A DNA stretch of 64,000 bases from Thiomicrorhabdus sp. (GCF_963662555.1 NZ_OY759719.1:310001-374000); one strand, 5' to 3'; counted from the first letter of the stretch, positions 26,688-37,114 are shown. Notes: a model not told the origin generated them from the sequence alone. Made by a program: numbers and translations.

Positions 26688-27638
26688 TTGAAGTTTAAAA
26701 ATCAATCAAGCGCACTACAACGGTGCATATTGCAAACCGATGATCCTGATCAGCAAGCCGGTAACTTAACCAATTGGCAGCAAGAGTACGATCAGATGAG
26801 TGATGGTGCTTTTTATGGCACGGTTGACAAGCTCACTAGCCAAAACTTGCATGTTTTTAGAGAGTACAGCAACCAAGCCTTACACCAACAATGCCAAATT
26901 TGGCCTGACGCCATTTGGTTTGGAATACCGCTTGAAAACAATAAAAATGTGAGAATTAATGGCCAAGGTTTAATGAATAATGCCTTAGCAACTCGTGTAG
27001 GAGATCATGAGTTTGAACTAGTGACTCCTGAAGACTTTACGATTTATGGCGTGGTTTTAGAAAATACGTTTTTAAATCAAATTGCTGAATTGCAGGGTAT
27101 TGAGTTAAGAGAGATGGATATATTTAAAAATCCCGCTTTGGAGCTCGATCCTAAAAATCTCGATGCTTTAAAACATCATCTTGGAGAAATCGTTGGGGAA
27201 AATTCAAACAAAATGGCCGCACATATAAAAGAGGACATTTTAATTTCTAGCCTAATTAATGCCCTGCCCGAAAATGGAAACTTTAGAAGACCAAAACCGA
27301 GTTACCAACATCGTAAACAGGTTGTTGAGAGAGTTAAAAGCTATATTCATGAACATCAGCAAGTACCCGTTACCATGACTGAACTATGCCAAATTGCCTA
27401 TGTTAGCCGCCGAACCTTACAATATAGCTTTGAAACTATTTTGGGGTACAGCCCACTCAAATTTTTACGCATGACTCGGCTTAATCAAGTGAGACGTGCT
27501 TTAAAAAACGCTCCTAAAGAGAGTACTGTAGTTGAAATTGCAGAAACCTGGGGCTTTACTCATGCTGGCCAATTTAGTAGCGACTATAAAAAGCTGTTTG
27601 GTGAGTCTCCTTCCGAAACCTTGCGAAAATCACACTAA
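26688..27638 (+). CDS. eutR: AraC-family regulator EutR
   Basis: A 316-residue transcription activator, usually responding to ethanolamine and B12. The segment FYGTVDKLTSQNLHVFREYSNQALHQQCQIWPDAIWFGIP aligns well with the sensor domain of E. coli EutR. Residues about 215-316 hold two helix-turn-helix motifs (MTELCQIAYVSRRTLQYSFE and IAETWGFTHAGQFSSDYKKLF). The start is TTG at 26688 with AGGA about 12 nt upstream; the next Met is well inside the conserved part, so TTG is likely but unproven. It is divergent from eutB, the expected target. Confidence 0.85.
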   Translation: MKFKNQSSALQRCILQTDDPDQQAGNLTNWQQEYDQMSDGAFYGTVDKLTSQNLHVFREYSNQALHQQCQIWPDAIWFGIPLENNKNVRINGQGLMNNALATRVGDHEFELVTPEDFTIYGVVLENTFLNQIAELQGIELREMDIFKNPALELDPKNLDALKHHLGEIVGENSNKMAAHIKEDILISSLINALPENGNFRRPKPSYQHRKQVVERVKSYIHEHQQVPVTMTELCQIAYVSRRTLQYSFETILGYSPLKFLRMTRLNQVRRALKNAPKESTVVEIAETWGFTHAGQFSSDYKKLFGESPSETLRKSH

Positions 27639-27974
27639 AGAAGTAAATCTCTAAGTTTTTTGATTACTTATTTTTTCTTCAATTCGAACCTAATAAATAG
27701 CAGGCCTGTCATTTCTTAAAACGCCATATCAAGAAAACAACACTCGTCTTTTAAATCGCTTAGTCGCTAGAAATATTTAAACCCAAGAAGCACACTAAAA
27801 CTATAGAGGCTATCCAGTACCGTTGTGTTGTGTACTGAACTGTGATGGTATTTATTTAATAACCCTAAATGATACTAAAGGGAAACCAGAACGGGATTCA
27901 TAAACTACATATACAAGTTGTTAATGTTAAAGGTAAAAGCTTATACTTGATTTACTAGTTGAATAAAAAGCGAT
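27639..27974. other. 336-bp intergenic region with a hairpin and a partial palindrome
   Basis: No gene of recognisable type is seen. A possible terminator is at 27641-27676. CAGGCCTG at 27701-27708 is a remnant of the window palindrome. The rest is AT-rich leader/promoter DNA for the binding lipoprotein gene that follows. Confidence 0.5.
27641..27676 (+). terminator. Possible terminator after eutR
   Basis: AAGTAAATC (27641-27649) can pair with GATTACTT (27662-27669) with one unpaired A, followed directly by ATTTTTTC. It lies just after the eutR stop. Confidence 0.4.
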
Positions 27975-27980
27975 TTGTTA

Positions 27981-28922
27981 ATGAAGCAACTAAAGCCTTT
28001 AAAGTTTTGGATAATTTTTACAGCTTTACTTTTATTGAATGGTTGTAACAACTCCGAACCCATCAAAATTGCAATCTCACCCTGGATTGGCTATGAGATG
28101 CCTTACATCTCAGATAACCTCAAAGATTATCCCGAAATTCAATACATCAACACTATAAATTCATCTCAAACCATGCATCTTCTTAAAAACAAAGAGGTGG
28201 ATGCTGGCTATCTAACCCTTGGTCAAGTGCTTCAACTGCGTGATCAAGGAGTTCCGCTAACGGTCTTATTAATTAGTAATATTTCAGCAGGTTCGGATAT
28301 CGTAGTGGCTCAAGCCAATATTCAAACCGCTTCAGATATAAAGGGCAAAGTCATTGGTTACAAAAAAAATGCACTCGGTGAAATAATGCTATACCATTTT
28401 TTACATAAATATCAGCTCACACGTGCCGATGTAAAACTTTATGACATTAACGGAAAAGATGAGATTAAAGCCTTTAAAAACAAAGAAATCGATATCGTCA
28501 TTAGCTTTTTTCCTCAAGCTAGCAAGCTTTTAAAATTGGGAGCCAATGAGCTTTTTGATAGTTCGGAAATCCCCGAAACCATATTAGATGTATTAGCCGT
28601 TAGAGAACCCGTTTTTAAGACAAGAGCCTCAGATATCTGCTCCGCAGTTCACATTCACCTTAGAGGCGTAGACTATCTTAAATCGAATTATGAAGATTCT
28701 AAATACCAATTAGCACAGCTGCTAAATGTAACAGCTCAAGAAGCTGAAAAAAGTTTAAACGGAATAAGCATTCCATCTACTGAGGCAAATTATCATTTTT
28801 TAGAAAAACAAAGCCATTTTTCAAAGATTTCTAACAATCTTTTTCACCTCTTACAAAAAAACAAACTGCTAAAAAACCATGATGACTTAACCAATTTGTA
28901 CAGTAATCAATGCATTAAATAA
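27981..28922 (+). CDS. NMT1/SsuA-like solute-binding lipoprotein (second copy)
   Basis: About 313 residues. A TTG two codons upstream (27975) is also open, but ATG at 27981 (MKQLKPLKFW) begins a normal signal ending in the lipobox LLNGC. ISPWIGYEMPYIS, then EVDAGYLTLGQVLQL and DIVVAQANIQTASDIKGKVIGY, mark the NMT1/SsuA-like binding-protein family, as in the 5411 gene. It lies 22 bp before a PhnD-like/GGDEF/EAL/CZB gene. No permease or ATPase is present. I infer a sensory role with the downstream enzyme; the ligand is unknown. Confidence 0.78.
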   Translation: MKQLKPLKFWIIFTALLLLNGCNNSEPIKIAISPWIGYEMPYISDNLKDYPEIQYINTINSSQTMHLLKNKEVDAGYLTLGQVLQLRDQGVPLTVLLISNISAGSDIVVAQANIQTASDIKGKVIGYKKNALGEIMLYHFLHKYQLTRADVKLYDINGKDEIKAFKNKEIDIVISFFPQASKLLKLGANELFDSSEIPETILDVLAVREPVFKTRASDICSAVHIHLRGVDYLKSNYEDSKYQLAQLLNVTAQEAEKSLNGISIPSTEANYHFLEKQSHFSKISNNLFHLLQKNKLLKNHDDLTNLYSNQCIK

Positions 28923-28944
28923 GCGGGCACTCTAGAGGCTAACA

Positions 28945-31900
28945 ATGAAATCATTTATTGCGTTACTCGCCCTAATTGTAGCGAGCTTTTTTACTCAAAC
29001 GGCTATGGCTACGCATAAGCTTGTATTGGGTATTTACCAATATCAATCTAAAGAATCCGTTCAAAAACAATATCAAGGATTTGCTGATTACCTTTCTAAC
29101 GCTCTACCTAACAACCAAGTTGAGCTTAAAGTTTTTACCTCTGCCGCTCTTATAGAAGCCGTGCGAAAAAAACAGGTAGATTTACTCCTTATCAACCCAA
29201 ATTTATATCAAGTTTTACGAAACGAAGTTGTATTAGGTGGTATTACTGCAACGCAACAGACACTCTTTAAAAACCATCACTTGGATAGCTTAGGAGGTGT
29301 AATTTTTACTAAAAGTAACTCTCCCAACATCCACAATATTAAAGATTTAGTTGGTAAAAAAATAGCCGTGCCTACCTTGAATAATACTGGAGCCTATCGT
29401 ATTCCAATTTATGAGCTTTATAAAAAAGGCATCAACTATAAAAAAATGCACTTTAAACAAGTAGGAGATAATGATTCGGTAATAAAAGCCGTTTTGGCTA
29501 ATCAAGTCGATGCTGGATTTGTTCGCACAGGCATAATTGAAAAGTGGATTGCTAGAGGTAAACTCAAGCTAGACCAATTGCACATTCTCAATCAAAAAAC
29601 GGATCGTGCTTTTCCACAATTGCTTTCCACTCCACTTTATCCAGAATGGCCATTTATCATCCTGCCGGGTTTAGATGATAATCTAAAAAGAGATATTGTC
29701 GTTGCTCTCTTCTCTTTAAGAGCAGACAACCCTGCTGCAAAACAAGCTGGAATCGCTGGTTTTGTTGCACCTCTGGACTATAAGCCTTTAGATAACCTTA
29801 TAAGGGAATTAAAACTTCCACCTTATGATATTAAAGAAAAAATCACCCTTGGTGACCTGTGGGAACAATACAAGCTTTCAATCATAAGTATTGCTCTTAC
29901 AATGTTGTTTTTTATTATTTTCTTATTCATGTTCCAAAACCGCTTAAAAACAATTAATCAACAACAAAAAAAATTAAACCGTCAAAATCGAATTGATGAA
30001 GTGCTGTTAACGCTCCCTAAATATGCAGAAGAACATTCTGAAACTGATTTAATGCAATATGCCTTAGAACGTATTGAAGAGTTAACTGACAGCGAAATCA
30101 GTTTTATTCACATTGTTGACCAAGCCAAACAAGAAATACAACTGGTAGCTTGGTCGCACAATACTTTAAAAGAATATTGCCATGTGACCGACTATGAATC
30201 GCATTACCCCATAAGAGAAGCGGGAGCATGGGCTGATGCTGCACGCCAAAAAAAGATCGTAATAATTAATGACTATGCATCTTATCAACATAAGAAAGGC
30301 TTACCAACAGGCCACTCACCATTAAAACGTATGATATCTTTACCGGTCATTGAAAAGGATCAAGTGGTTTTATTGGCAGGAATAGGCAATAAAAACTCTG
30401 ACTATAACCAACTAGATACCGATACTTGCCTCTTGATTTGTAATGAGCTTTGGCACTTGGTTAAAGAACGACGTTCAGTCGATAAACTTGAATCTCAAAA
30501 AAACAAATATGAACGTTTATTAAATGACTTAGGTAATAACCATTTGGTTTTTTCTCACAATGGTGCTGAGGGCATACTGAATTATGTTTCAGAAGGGATT
30601 GTTGATATATTTGAAATTTCTGTTGATGAGGTTTTACATAAAGCGTGGTTTGAAAAAATCAATTGGTTACCAGATTCTATCGAAGAAGGGACAAAATTTA
30701 TTGCAAGAATTATCTCTGGTGAAGATCTTAACAATCAATTTTTTCTTCGTTTTATTACTCCCAAAAGCCAACAAGAAAAAATCGTTTTAGTTCAACAGCA
30801 TGGCGTTTATGAAAAAGATAAACTTATATCTATTGATGGTTTAGTAACCGACATCACTCAAGAAGTAGCCTCTGAAAAAAGTCTAAAACAAGCTGCGACT
30901 GTATTTGAGTCTGCCAATGAAGGAATTTTTATTTCCGACAAAAATAATAAAATAGTACAAGCCAATGAAAGAGTCTGCGAGATTACTGGCTATAAAATAG
31001 AAGAAATCTTGGGTGCTAACCCAAACATGTTCAGCTCAGGTCATCAAGACAAAGAGTTTTATCAAAAGCTTTGGAAAAGCCTACTAGATAACGGCTGCTG
31101 GGAAGGTGAAATCTGGAATCGCCGCAAAGATGGTGAAGTCTACCCACAAAGTTTAAAAATCAGTGTTGTGTATGATACTAATAATGAACCGGAATACTTT
31201 ATTGCATTGTTTGCGGACATTACCCACGAAAAGGAATATCAGCTAGAGTTAGAAAAAATGGCGCATTATGATGCTCTGACCAATCTACCTAATCGCTTTT
31301 TACTTTCTGATCGTATTACCCAAGCTATTGCCTCCATACAACGTACAGAAGATATCATTGCTTTAATGTTTATTGATCTAGATGGTTTTAAACAAGTTAA
31401 TGATCTTTATGGACACCAAGCGGGTGACCACCTACTTAAAACCATTGCTTCACGTTTTGTAAATACCGTGCGCGAAAGTGACACGGTATCACGTATTGGT
31501 GGGGACGAGTTTGTGGTTCTCATTACTGGTAATCAACACATTCATGAGCTTTATAATATTGCAAAACGTTTACTTACTGATGCCTCTAAGGAGGTTGAAT
31601 ATGAGGAACAATCTCTTAAAGTTTCATGCAGTATTGGTGTGGTCTATTACCATCATAAATATTCAGAAAAAATTGGTTCGGAGCAATTATTGCGACTAGC
31701 CGACCAAACTATGTACGAGGCTAAACAGCAAGGAAAAAACAGAATTGTTCAATATGAATGGTATAACTTAAATGAGAAAAAAGCCTTATTAGATGCCATT
31801 CAAAACCAAGAGTTTGAACTTTTCTTTCAACCAAAAGTAAATTGTAGAAGTAACCAAATCCTCTCTTTAGAGGGGTTGGTTCGCTGGAATCATCCTCAAA

Positions 31901-32913
31901 AAGGAATTCTGTCTCCTGATAAATTTCTTGGAAAAATTCAGCAGTTCGGTTTAATGGATACCATTAGTCAGTATATCCTTAAACAGGGTGTCCAGGCATT
32001 GATAAACTTCAATAAAAAAGGCTACCGATTTGGCGTGAGCTTGAATATTGAAGGTTCAATTTTACTCAACGAAGATTTTTGTAATCTACTTATTCAACTC
32101 TTTGAAGACAACCATAATATTGCTCCTCAGCAACTCACTCTAGAAATTTTAGAAAGCTCTGCTTTAGAGCAAGTTCAAAAAATTGCTCAACAAATTATAC
32201 GGTTCCAAGCCAAAGGTTTTAAATTTGCCATTGATGACTTTGGAACGGGCCACGCCTCGCTCAATTACTTAAAGAATTTACCCGTAAATGAGGTCAAAAT
32301 TGACCAAATGTTTATTCGTGAGATATTCACTGAAACCAACAGTTTAAGTATTATTGAAGCTATAAAATCGATGGCCGAAGCATTTAATTTAACCGTCGTC
32401 GCTGAAGGGGCAGAAACGCAAGAACATATCAAACTTTTACTGCAGTTAGGTGTAAATATCATTCAAGGTTATGCCATTGCCAAGCCAATGTCTAAAGAGC
32501 AGACTTATGCGTGGCTAGAAAAACCAAATTTGGACCCTAACTGGGAAAACATCTATGAAATAAACTCTCATAAAAAACGAATTTTAAAAGCACAGCTCGC
32601 TCATACTGCTTGGGTGGATAAAATTGAATCTGCGGTATTGCATAACTCGTCGCTAGAAAACATTCAAATTTTATCGCATTTAAGATGTGAATTTGGCTTA
32701 TGGCTGCATTCTAAAGGTCTTGAAACCTTTAAATACCAAACCACTTTTGATCAGATTAATCGCACACATCAAGAAATACACAATATAGCAAGGAAGGCTG
32801 TACAGGCAAAAACTGTTTTTGATGATGAAGAGGCTATAAGACAACTCAATCTGCTAAGGGATAAAAGGTCTGCGTTTATACAACTATTAGACAGAAGCGA
32901 TTTGAAAGAGTGA
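28945..32913 (+). CDS. PhnD-like / GAF / PAS / PAS / GGDEF / EAL / CZB sensory protein
   Basis: A 1322-residue sensor-enzyme. In order: signal (about 1-22); PhnD-like periplasmic binding domain (about 25-280; YQYQSKESVQKQYQGFADYLS); membrane segment (about 310-333); GAF-like domain (about 350-510); two PAS (about 530-645 and 650-770); GGDEF (RIGGDEF, about 850); EAL (SLEGLVRW, about 973, with IDDFGTGHAS, KIDQMF, AEGAET and QGY). At the end a chemoreceptor zinc-binding (CZB) domain shows HTAW (about 1219), CEFGLW (about 1247) and HQEIH (about 1274), the known zinc pattern H/C/H/H. Catalytic motifs look intact. The 37360 gene is a close paralogue. Zinc control of c-di-GMP turnover is inferred from CZB enzymes such as E. 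coli DgcZ. Confidence 0.88.
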   Translation: MKSFIALLALIVASFFTQTAMATHKLVLGIYQYQSKESVQKQYQGFADYLSNALPNNQVELKVFTSAALIEAVRKKQVDLLLINPNLYQVLRNEVVLGGITATQQTLFKNHHLDSLGGVIFTKSNSPNIHNIKDLVGKKIAVPTLNNTGAYRIPIYELYKKGINYKKMHFKQVGDNDSVIKAVLANQVDAGFVRTGIIEKWIARGKLKLDQLHILNQKTDRAFPQLLSTPLYPEWPFIILPGLDDNLKRDIVVALFSLRADNPAAKQAGIAGFVAPLDYKPLDNLIRELKLPPYDIKEKITLGDLWEQYKLSIISIALTMLFFIIFLFMFQNRLKTINQQQKKLNRQNRIDEVLLTLPKYAEEHSETDLMQYALERIEELTDSEISFIHIVDQAKQEIQLVAWSHNTLKEYCHVTDYESHYPIREAGAWADAARQKKIVIINDYASYQHKKGLPTGHSPLKRMISLPVIEKDQVVLLAGIGNKNSDYNQLDTDTCLLICNELWHLVKERRSVDKLESQKNKYERLLNDLGNNHLVFSHNGAEGILNYVSEGIVDIFEISVDEVLHKAWFEKINWLPDSIEEGTKFIARIISGEDLNNQFFLRFITPKSQQEKIVLVQQHGVYEKDKLISIDGLVTDITQEVASEKSLKQAATVFESANEGIFISDKNNKIVQANERVCEITGYKIEEILGANPNMFSSGHQDKEFYQKLWKSLLDNGCWEGEIWNRRKDGEVYPQSLKISVVYDTNNEPEYFIALFADITHEKEYQLELEKMAHYDALTNLPNRFLLSDRITQAIASIQRTEDIIALMFIDLDGFKQVNDLYGHQAGDHLLKTIASRFVNTVRESDTVSRIGGDEFVVLITGNQHIHELYNIAKRLLTDASKEVEYEEQSLKVSCSIGVVYYHHKYSEKIGSEQLLRLADQTMYEAKQQGKNRIVQYEWYNLNEKKALLDAIQNQEFELFFQPKVNCRSNQILSLEGLVRWNHPQKGILSPDKFLGKIQQFGLMDTISQYILKQGVQALINFNKKGYRFGVSLNIEGSILLNEDFCNLLIQLFEDNHNIAPQQLTLEILESSALEQVQKIAQQIIRFQAKGFKFAIDDFGTGHASLNYLKNLPVNEVKIDQMFIREIFTETNSLSIIEAIKSMAEAFNLTVVAEGAETQEHIKLLLQLGVNIIQGYAIAKPMSKEQTYAWLEKPNLDPNWENIYEINSHKKRILKAQLAHTAWVDKIESAVLHNSSLENIQILSHLRCEFGLWLHSKGLETFKYQTTFDQINRTHQEIHNIARKAVQAKTVFDDEEAIRQLNLLRDKRSAFIQLLDRSDLKE

Positions 32914-32949
32914 AACAAATATAAAAGCTAAACAAAACGTAAAAAAGAA

Positions 32950-32965
32950 TTACCAGGCCTGGTAA
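32950..32965. repeat. Perfect palindrome TTACCAGGCCTGGTAA
   Basis: A full 16-bp copy 37 bp after the stop codon of the CZB protein gene, between convergent genes (hrpB ends at 33064). Confidence 0.9.
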
Positions 32966-33063
32966 AAAGTATTTCAGTAAAGCTGTCTTTCAACTTATCC
33001 AGAATAGCTTTAGATTTTTTCACGCAGTGCATCTACGCCATATTGGTTAAACGTAATTCTTAA

Positions 33064-35613
33064 TTAAGCTTTACTCTTAATAGAACGCCCTGCTTTTTCT
33101 TCTAGAGGTTTGTCGGGCCAGCGATGTTTTGGGTAACGGCCCTTCATCTCTTTAGCAACTTCAAAATAGGAACTTTGCCAAAAATTGGCTAAATCACTGG
33201 TCACTTGAATGGGTCTTTGTGCGGGAGAAAGCATTTCGAATGCTAAGTTGGTTTTGCCCCAAGCCAGTTTTGGCGAGCTTAATTCACCAAACAGCTCTTG
33301 TAATACTACGGATACCTTTGGTAACTGCCCAGAATAATCTATCTTAATTTTTTTACCCGTTGGAGTCACATAATATTCAGGAGCTTGACTATCAATCTCA
33401 GCCATATATTCATATGGCAATCGTGATTTAATCAAACTGCTTATATCAACTTTAGTTAACTCTTTAACTGAAGTGATAGACTCAATATAGGGAAACAGCC
33501 ACTGTTCAACTGAATTTACCAGGCCTGGTAAAGTAAAATCAGGCCAGTTTTGAGTCTGTTGTAGGTTTTGCAATATTAACCAATTAACTCGGTTTAACCA
33601 GGCCTGGAGATTTTTCGATAAGTTAAGTAGCTTTAAATCACTGTCTATAATGGCTTGCCGTAAGCAGGCTTGCAATTCATCCTTATCTGGTTCATTCAGT
33701 TCTGCTTCAGCTAATACAATCACCCCCAATTTAGTTTGTTGTTTGCCTACAATCTTTTGAGTTGTAGGCTCATAACGATAATACGCTTTAGTCTCAAAGC
33801 CTATTGTTTCTGCTAAAACCGCTTGTTCAATGTGAGCCGCTAAAAAAATCTTACCGTCTTTGCGTTGACCATCTAAATCTGCAATAGCTAGCCAATCACT
33901 GTTTTTTAAATGATTAAATTCACCTAAAGTTGCCCCTTTACCGTTGCTTAATAGATACCTGTTTTCATTTGACTGTTGAGTTCTACGTTTGGCAATTCTA
34001 TCTGGATAAATCTTAGAAACTAATCCGCCTAATTGGCTTTGCAAAGCAGATAAGTCGTGCTCAGCAAGCACTTTACAGCCAAGTAAACTCGCCATTTTTT
34101 TGGCATTGATTAGAGCTTGTTCTGCAATAGCCGTTTTAATTTGATAACGTTTCACAGCCTGCTGACGATCTTTACGATAACTTTGTAATGCCAGCATTCT
34201 AGTAACTAAATCAGAATCATCAGAAGCGTGTAAAAAGTGACTGTCTTGCAAAACCGCTACCAAATCACACGCCATTGATTGAGTTGAAGAGTCTGCATTA
34301 GCAACGGACACTAATAAACTAGCAAACCTAGGTTCAATAGAAAACTGAATCGCTCGTTTACCTTTTGCTGTTAAGGCTTGGTTGGTATTGATTAAATCAA
34401 GGCGTTGCAATAAATTTAAGGCGGCATCTATATGGGCCTTGGGTGGTAAGGTTAACCAATCTAAATCGGTATAATTTTTCACCCCCCATTGCACCAAAGA
34501 CAACTGTAATGATGCTAAATCGGTGGTGGTAATCTCTTCCGCACTAAATGGTTTTAAGGCTTGTTGTTGGCTTTGCGTCCATAGGCGATAACATTGCCCT
34601 GCTTGCACACGCCCTGCACGGCCTTGTCGTTGGTTAGCCGATGCCAAAGAGATTCGTTGAGTCAGTAAACGACTCATACCGCTAGAGACATCGTATAAAG
34701 AGACTCTTTCAAAACCGGAATCCACCACCGCCGATATGTTTTCAATGGTTAAACTGGTTTCAGCAATATTAGTAGCTAAAACGACTTTTTGGCGACCTTG
34801 TTTATCAGGTAATATCGCTTGCTGTTGTTGGTCATTTTTTAAGCCACCATATAACGGTAATACCACAATTTTTGCCGAATCTAATTGATTGGTAAGGGTT
34901 TCTAAACAACGTTTAATTTCACCCTGGCCTGGTAAAAATACCAAAACATCGCCATGGGTTTCGGCTAATGCTTGAGCAATAAAACTAATAAGCTCTGGCA
35001 ACCAATCTCTAGCATGGTTAGATTTAACAGGCCTGGTAAGATAATGTGTAGAAACAGGAAAACATCGGCCTTCAGATTCAATAATGGGTGCATTATCTAA
35101 AAAGGCACTGACTTTTTGGGTATTGATGGTGGCAGACATCACCAGCACTTTAAGTGATTCGTTATAACCACTGCGAATATCTTTACACAGCGTCAATCCG
35201 AAATCGGCATGAATAGAACGTTCATGAAATTCATCAAAAATCACTAAACCCACGTCTTTCAATTCAGGATCATTTTGAATCTTACTGGTAAGAATCCCTT
35301 CGGTAATAATCTCTAAACGAGTATTTGAGCTAATTTTTCGCTCATTTCTTACCTGATAACCTACCGTATGACCCACTGGCTCATTTAGTTGTTTTGCTAG
35401 ATATTGAGCGATTGACTTGGCCGCTAAACGCCGTGGCTCTAACATTAAAATCTTACCCTTATCGCTAGACATATTAGCCAATAAATAGAGCGGCACAGCC
35501 GTAGATTTTCCCGCACCAGGCTCAGCCTGAAGCACCAAAACCTGTTGTTCAGCTAGTTGTTGCAAGATTGAAGGTAAATAAGGAGTAATCGGTAAAAAAG
35601 GTAATGTCTTCAC
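33064..35613 (-). CDS. hrpB: ATP-dependent helicase HrpB
   Basis: An 849-residue DEAH-box helicase of the HrpA/HrpB group. Walker A is EPGAGKST (about 31-38), motif II is DEFHERS, SATIN is motif III, and QRQGRAGRVQAGQCYRLW is motif VI. The C-terminal HrpB-specific part (PAQRPIQVTSDLANFWQSSYFEVAKEMKGRYPKHRWPDKP) is the family signature. Length is typical for HrpB. It is the only gene on the minus strand between two signalling genes. Four copies or near copies of the palindrome (33515, 33596, 34923, 35023) lie in it, the densest set in any gene here. Confidence 0.92.
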   Translation of the reverse strand: MKTLPFLPITPYLPSILQQLAEQQVLVLQAEPGAGKSTAVPLYLLANMSSDKGKILMLEPRRLAAKSIAQYLAKQLNEPVGHTVGYQVRNERKISSNTRLEIITEGILTSKIQNDPELKDVGLVIFDEFHERSIHADFGLTLCKDIRSGYNESLKVLVMSATINTQKVSAFLDNAPIIESEGRCFPVSTHYLTRPVKSNHARDWLPELISFIAQALAETHGDVLVFLPGQGEIKRCLETLTNQLDSAKIVVLPLYGGLKNDQQQQAILPDKQGRQKVVLATNIAETSLTIENISAVVDSGFERVSLYDVSSGMSRLLTQRISLASANQRQGRAGRVQAGQCYRLWTQSQQQALKPFSAEEITTTDLASLQLSLVQWGVKNYTDLDWLTLPPKAHIDAALNLLQRLDLINTNQALTAKGKRAIQFSIEPRFASLLVSVANADSSTQSMACDLVAVLQDSHFLHASDDSDLVTRMLALQSYRKDRQQAVKRYQIKTAIAEQALINAKKMASLLGCKVLAEHDLSALQSQLGGLVSKIYPDRIAKRRTQQSNENRYLLSNGKGATLGEFNHLKNSDWLAIADLDGQRKDGKIFLAAHIEQAVLAETIGFETKAYYRYEPTTQKIVGKQQTKLGVIVLAEAELNEPDKDELQACLRQAIIDSDLKLLNLSKNLQAWLNRVNWLILQNLQQTQNWPDFTLPGLVNSVEQWLFPYIESITSVKELTKVDISSLIKSRLPYEYMAEIDSQAPEYYVTPTGKKIKIDYSGQLPKVSVVLQELFGELSSPKLAWGKTNLAFEMLSPAQRPIQVTSDLANFWQSSYFEVAKEMKGRYPKHRWPDKPLEEKAGRSIKSKA
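33515..33532. repeat. Perfect 18-bp palindrome inside hrpB
   Basis: TTTACCAGGCCTGGTAAA encodes FTLPGLV on the minus strand, in the variable middle of the C-terminal region of HrpB. Confidence 0.85.
33596..33608. repeat. Near copy of the palindrome in hrpB
   Basis: AACCAGGCCTGGA retains the CCAGGCCTGG core, 64 bp from the perfect copy. Confidence 0.55.
35023..35040. repeat. Near copy of the palindrome in hrpB
   Basis: TTTAACAGGCCTGGTAAG keeps AGGCCTGGTAA and differs from the perfect copy in two bases. Confidence 0.6.
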
Positions 35614-35792
35614 AGGTTAGCAATTTTAAATCAGTGGAATGACATTGTATTACATCTACTTGCTATATAAGTGCAAACACCATGCATTACTTCCATAGGC
35701 AGATGATAAAAAATCATTAATAAATAGATATAAATAACGTTTTAACAGGTTAATACGTTATTTATTGGTATAAAACCGTTTTTGTTGTTACA

Positions 35793-36989
35793 TTGAATTC
35801 ATTATTAAGAGTTAATAGGCATTTCCAATCAATGCAATTCTTAGAGCCTTACTCCATAAAAAAGTTTGTTAGAGCCTTTCTAATTGGCTCTTTACTGCTT
35901 TTTATTGTCGCCACGTTTCAGTTTATCTATGTTTTTGGTGTCGTTAAACCCGTTCTTTATATCATGCCGATTATTCTGGGAGGAATTACAGGCTTACTTG
36001 TTTCTTTTTGGATGCAGCGTTTTGAATTGACCCAAACTGCTTTGCACCAGAAAAAAGAGCGTTTAGAGCTGATTATAGAGAGCTCTAATATTGGCTTATG
36101 GGATTGGAACATGGTCACCAATGAGTTATATTTTGACAAAGGCTGGTGCAAGCTTTTAGGCTGCAAAGTCAATGATATAAAGCCAACCTTTAGCTCGTGG
36201 GAAAGCCGCGTTCATCCCGATGATTTAGAGCAATGTTATAAAGACGTTAAAAGCCATATCAATGGCGAAACCCCTTTTTACAGCAATGTACACCGCATGC
36301 GACACAAAGATGGCCACTGGGTTTATATCTTAGACAGGGGCCGCATAGTAGAAAGAGATAAATTTGGTCAACCAATCCGTCTTGCAGGCACTCATTCAGA
36401 TATCACCCATATTAAAGAGATAGAAAAATCACTAGAAATTAGCAATCAAAAACTCAAAGAGCTCTCTTTAATCGATGGTTTAACAGGGTTAAAAAATCGC
36501 CGAGCATTAGATGAACATTTAAAACAACAATGGGGGTTTTTGACACGTAAACAAATTCCTTTTAGCACTTTAATGCTTGATATTGACTACTTTAAAGAAT
36601 TTAACGACATTTATGGTCATTTAAAGGGTGATTACTGCTTAAAAGAAGTGGCTAAAAAGTTAATTGAAAATGTTAAAAGAACCAATGATATTGCATGTCG
36701 ATACGGTGGTGAAGAGTTTGTTATTATCTATTCAGGCATAAGAGGTGATCAAGCCTTAGAGTTTGCCGACCTAATTAAACAAAAAGTTGAAGAGTTAAAA
36801 ATACCGCATGAAGGCTCTAAATGTAGTGATTATGTTACGGTTTCTATTGGCGTAAATTACTGTGACCATTCGCATTGTAGTACCGCATGTGATGCTATTG
36901 ACCAAGCAGACAAAGCACTCTATATGGCTAAAGAGCAAGGTAGAAATTGTACTGTTTTATTAGCAAACACCGTTCAAATAAATTCCTAA
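35793..36989 (+). CDS. Membrane PAS-GGDEF diguanylate cyclase
   Basis: A 398-residue protein with two membrane segments (about 28-50 and 54-73), a PAS domain (about 95-210, WGLWDWNMVTNELYFDKGWCKLLG-type PAS fold 3) and a GGDEF domain (about 225-395) carrying RYGGEEFVIIY (about 304). The GGEEF motif and the preceding DIDYFKEFND metal loop are intact, so c-di-GMP synthesis is likely. The start at TTG (35793) has no visible Shine-Dalgarno; ATG at 35832 (MQFLEPYS) has a weak AGG about 13 nt upstream. Either is possible. It is divergent from hrpB and precedes the second PhnD-like/CZB gene. Confidence 0.82.
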   Translation: MNSLLRVNRHFQSMQFLEPYSIKKFVRAFLIGSLLLFIVATFQFIYVFGVVKPVLYIMPIILGGITGLLVSFWMQRFELTQTALHQKKERLELIIESSNIGLWDWNMVTNELYFDKGWCKLLGCKVNDIKPTFSSWESRVHPDDLEQCYKDVKSHINGETPFYSNVHRMRHKDGHWVYILDRGRIVERDKFGQPIRLAGTHSDITHIKEIEKSLEISNQKLKELSLIDGLTGLKNRRALDEHLKQQWGFLTRKQIPFSTLMLDIDYFKEFNDIYGHLKGDYCLKEVAKKLIENVKRTNDIACRYGGEEFVIIYSGIRGDQALEFADLIKQKVEELKIPHEGSKCSDYVTVSIGVNYCDHSHCSTACDAIDQADKALYMAKEQGRNCTVLLANTVQINS

Positions 36990-37114
36990 ACATTTAATTT
37001 TAAAATTTCTATTTAGAAGCCTTTGCACAGGTGGATATGTAAGTCGCTTTCATCAAAAAAACAACACCTCATTTACTAAAAAAAATGCATTTTTAAAATA
37101 TATCACACAACTTA

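Noticed and set aside
34921..34937. ACCCTGGCCTGGTAAAA in hrpB as a full palindrome copy
   Set aside because: The left half differs (CCCTGG for CCAGG), so it is listed only as a degenerate trace.
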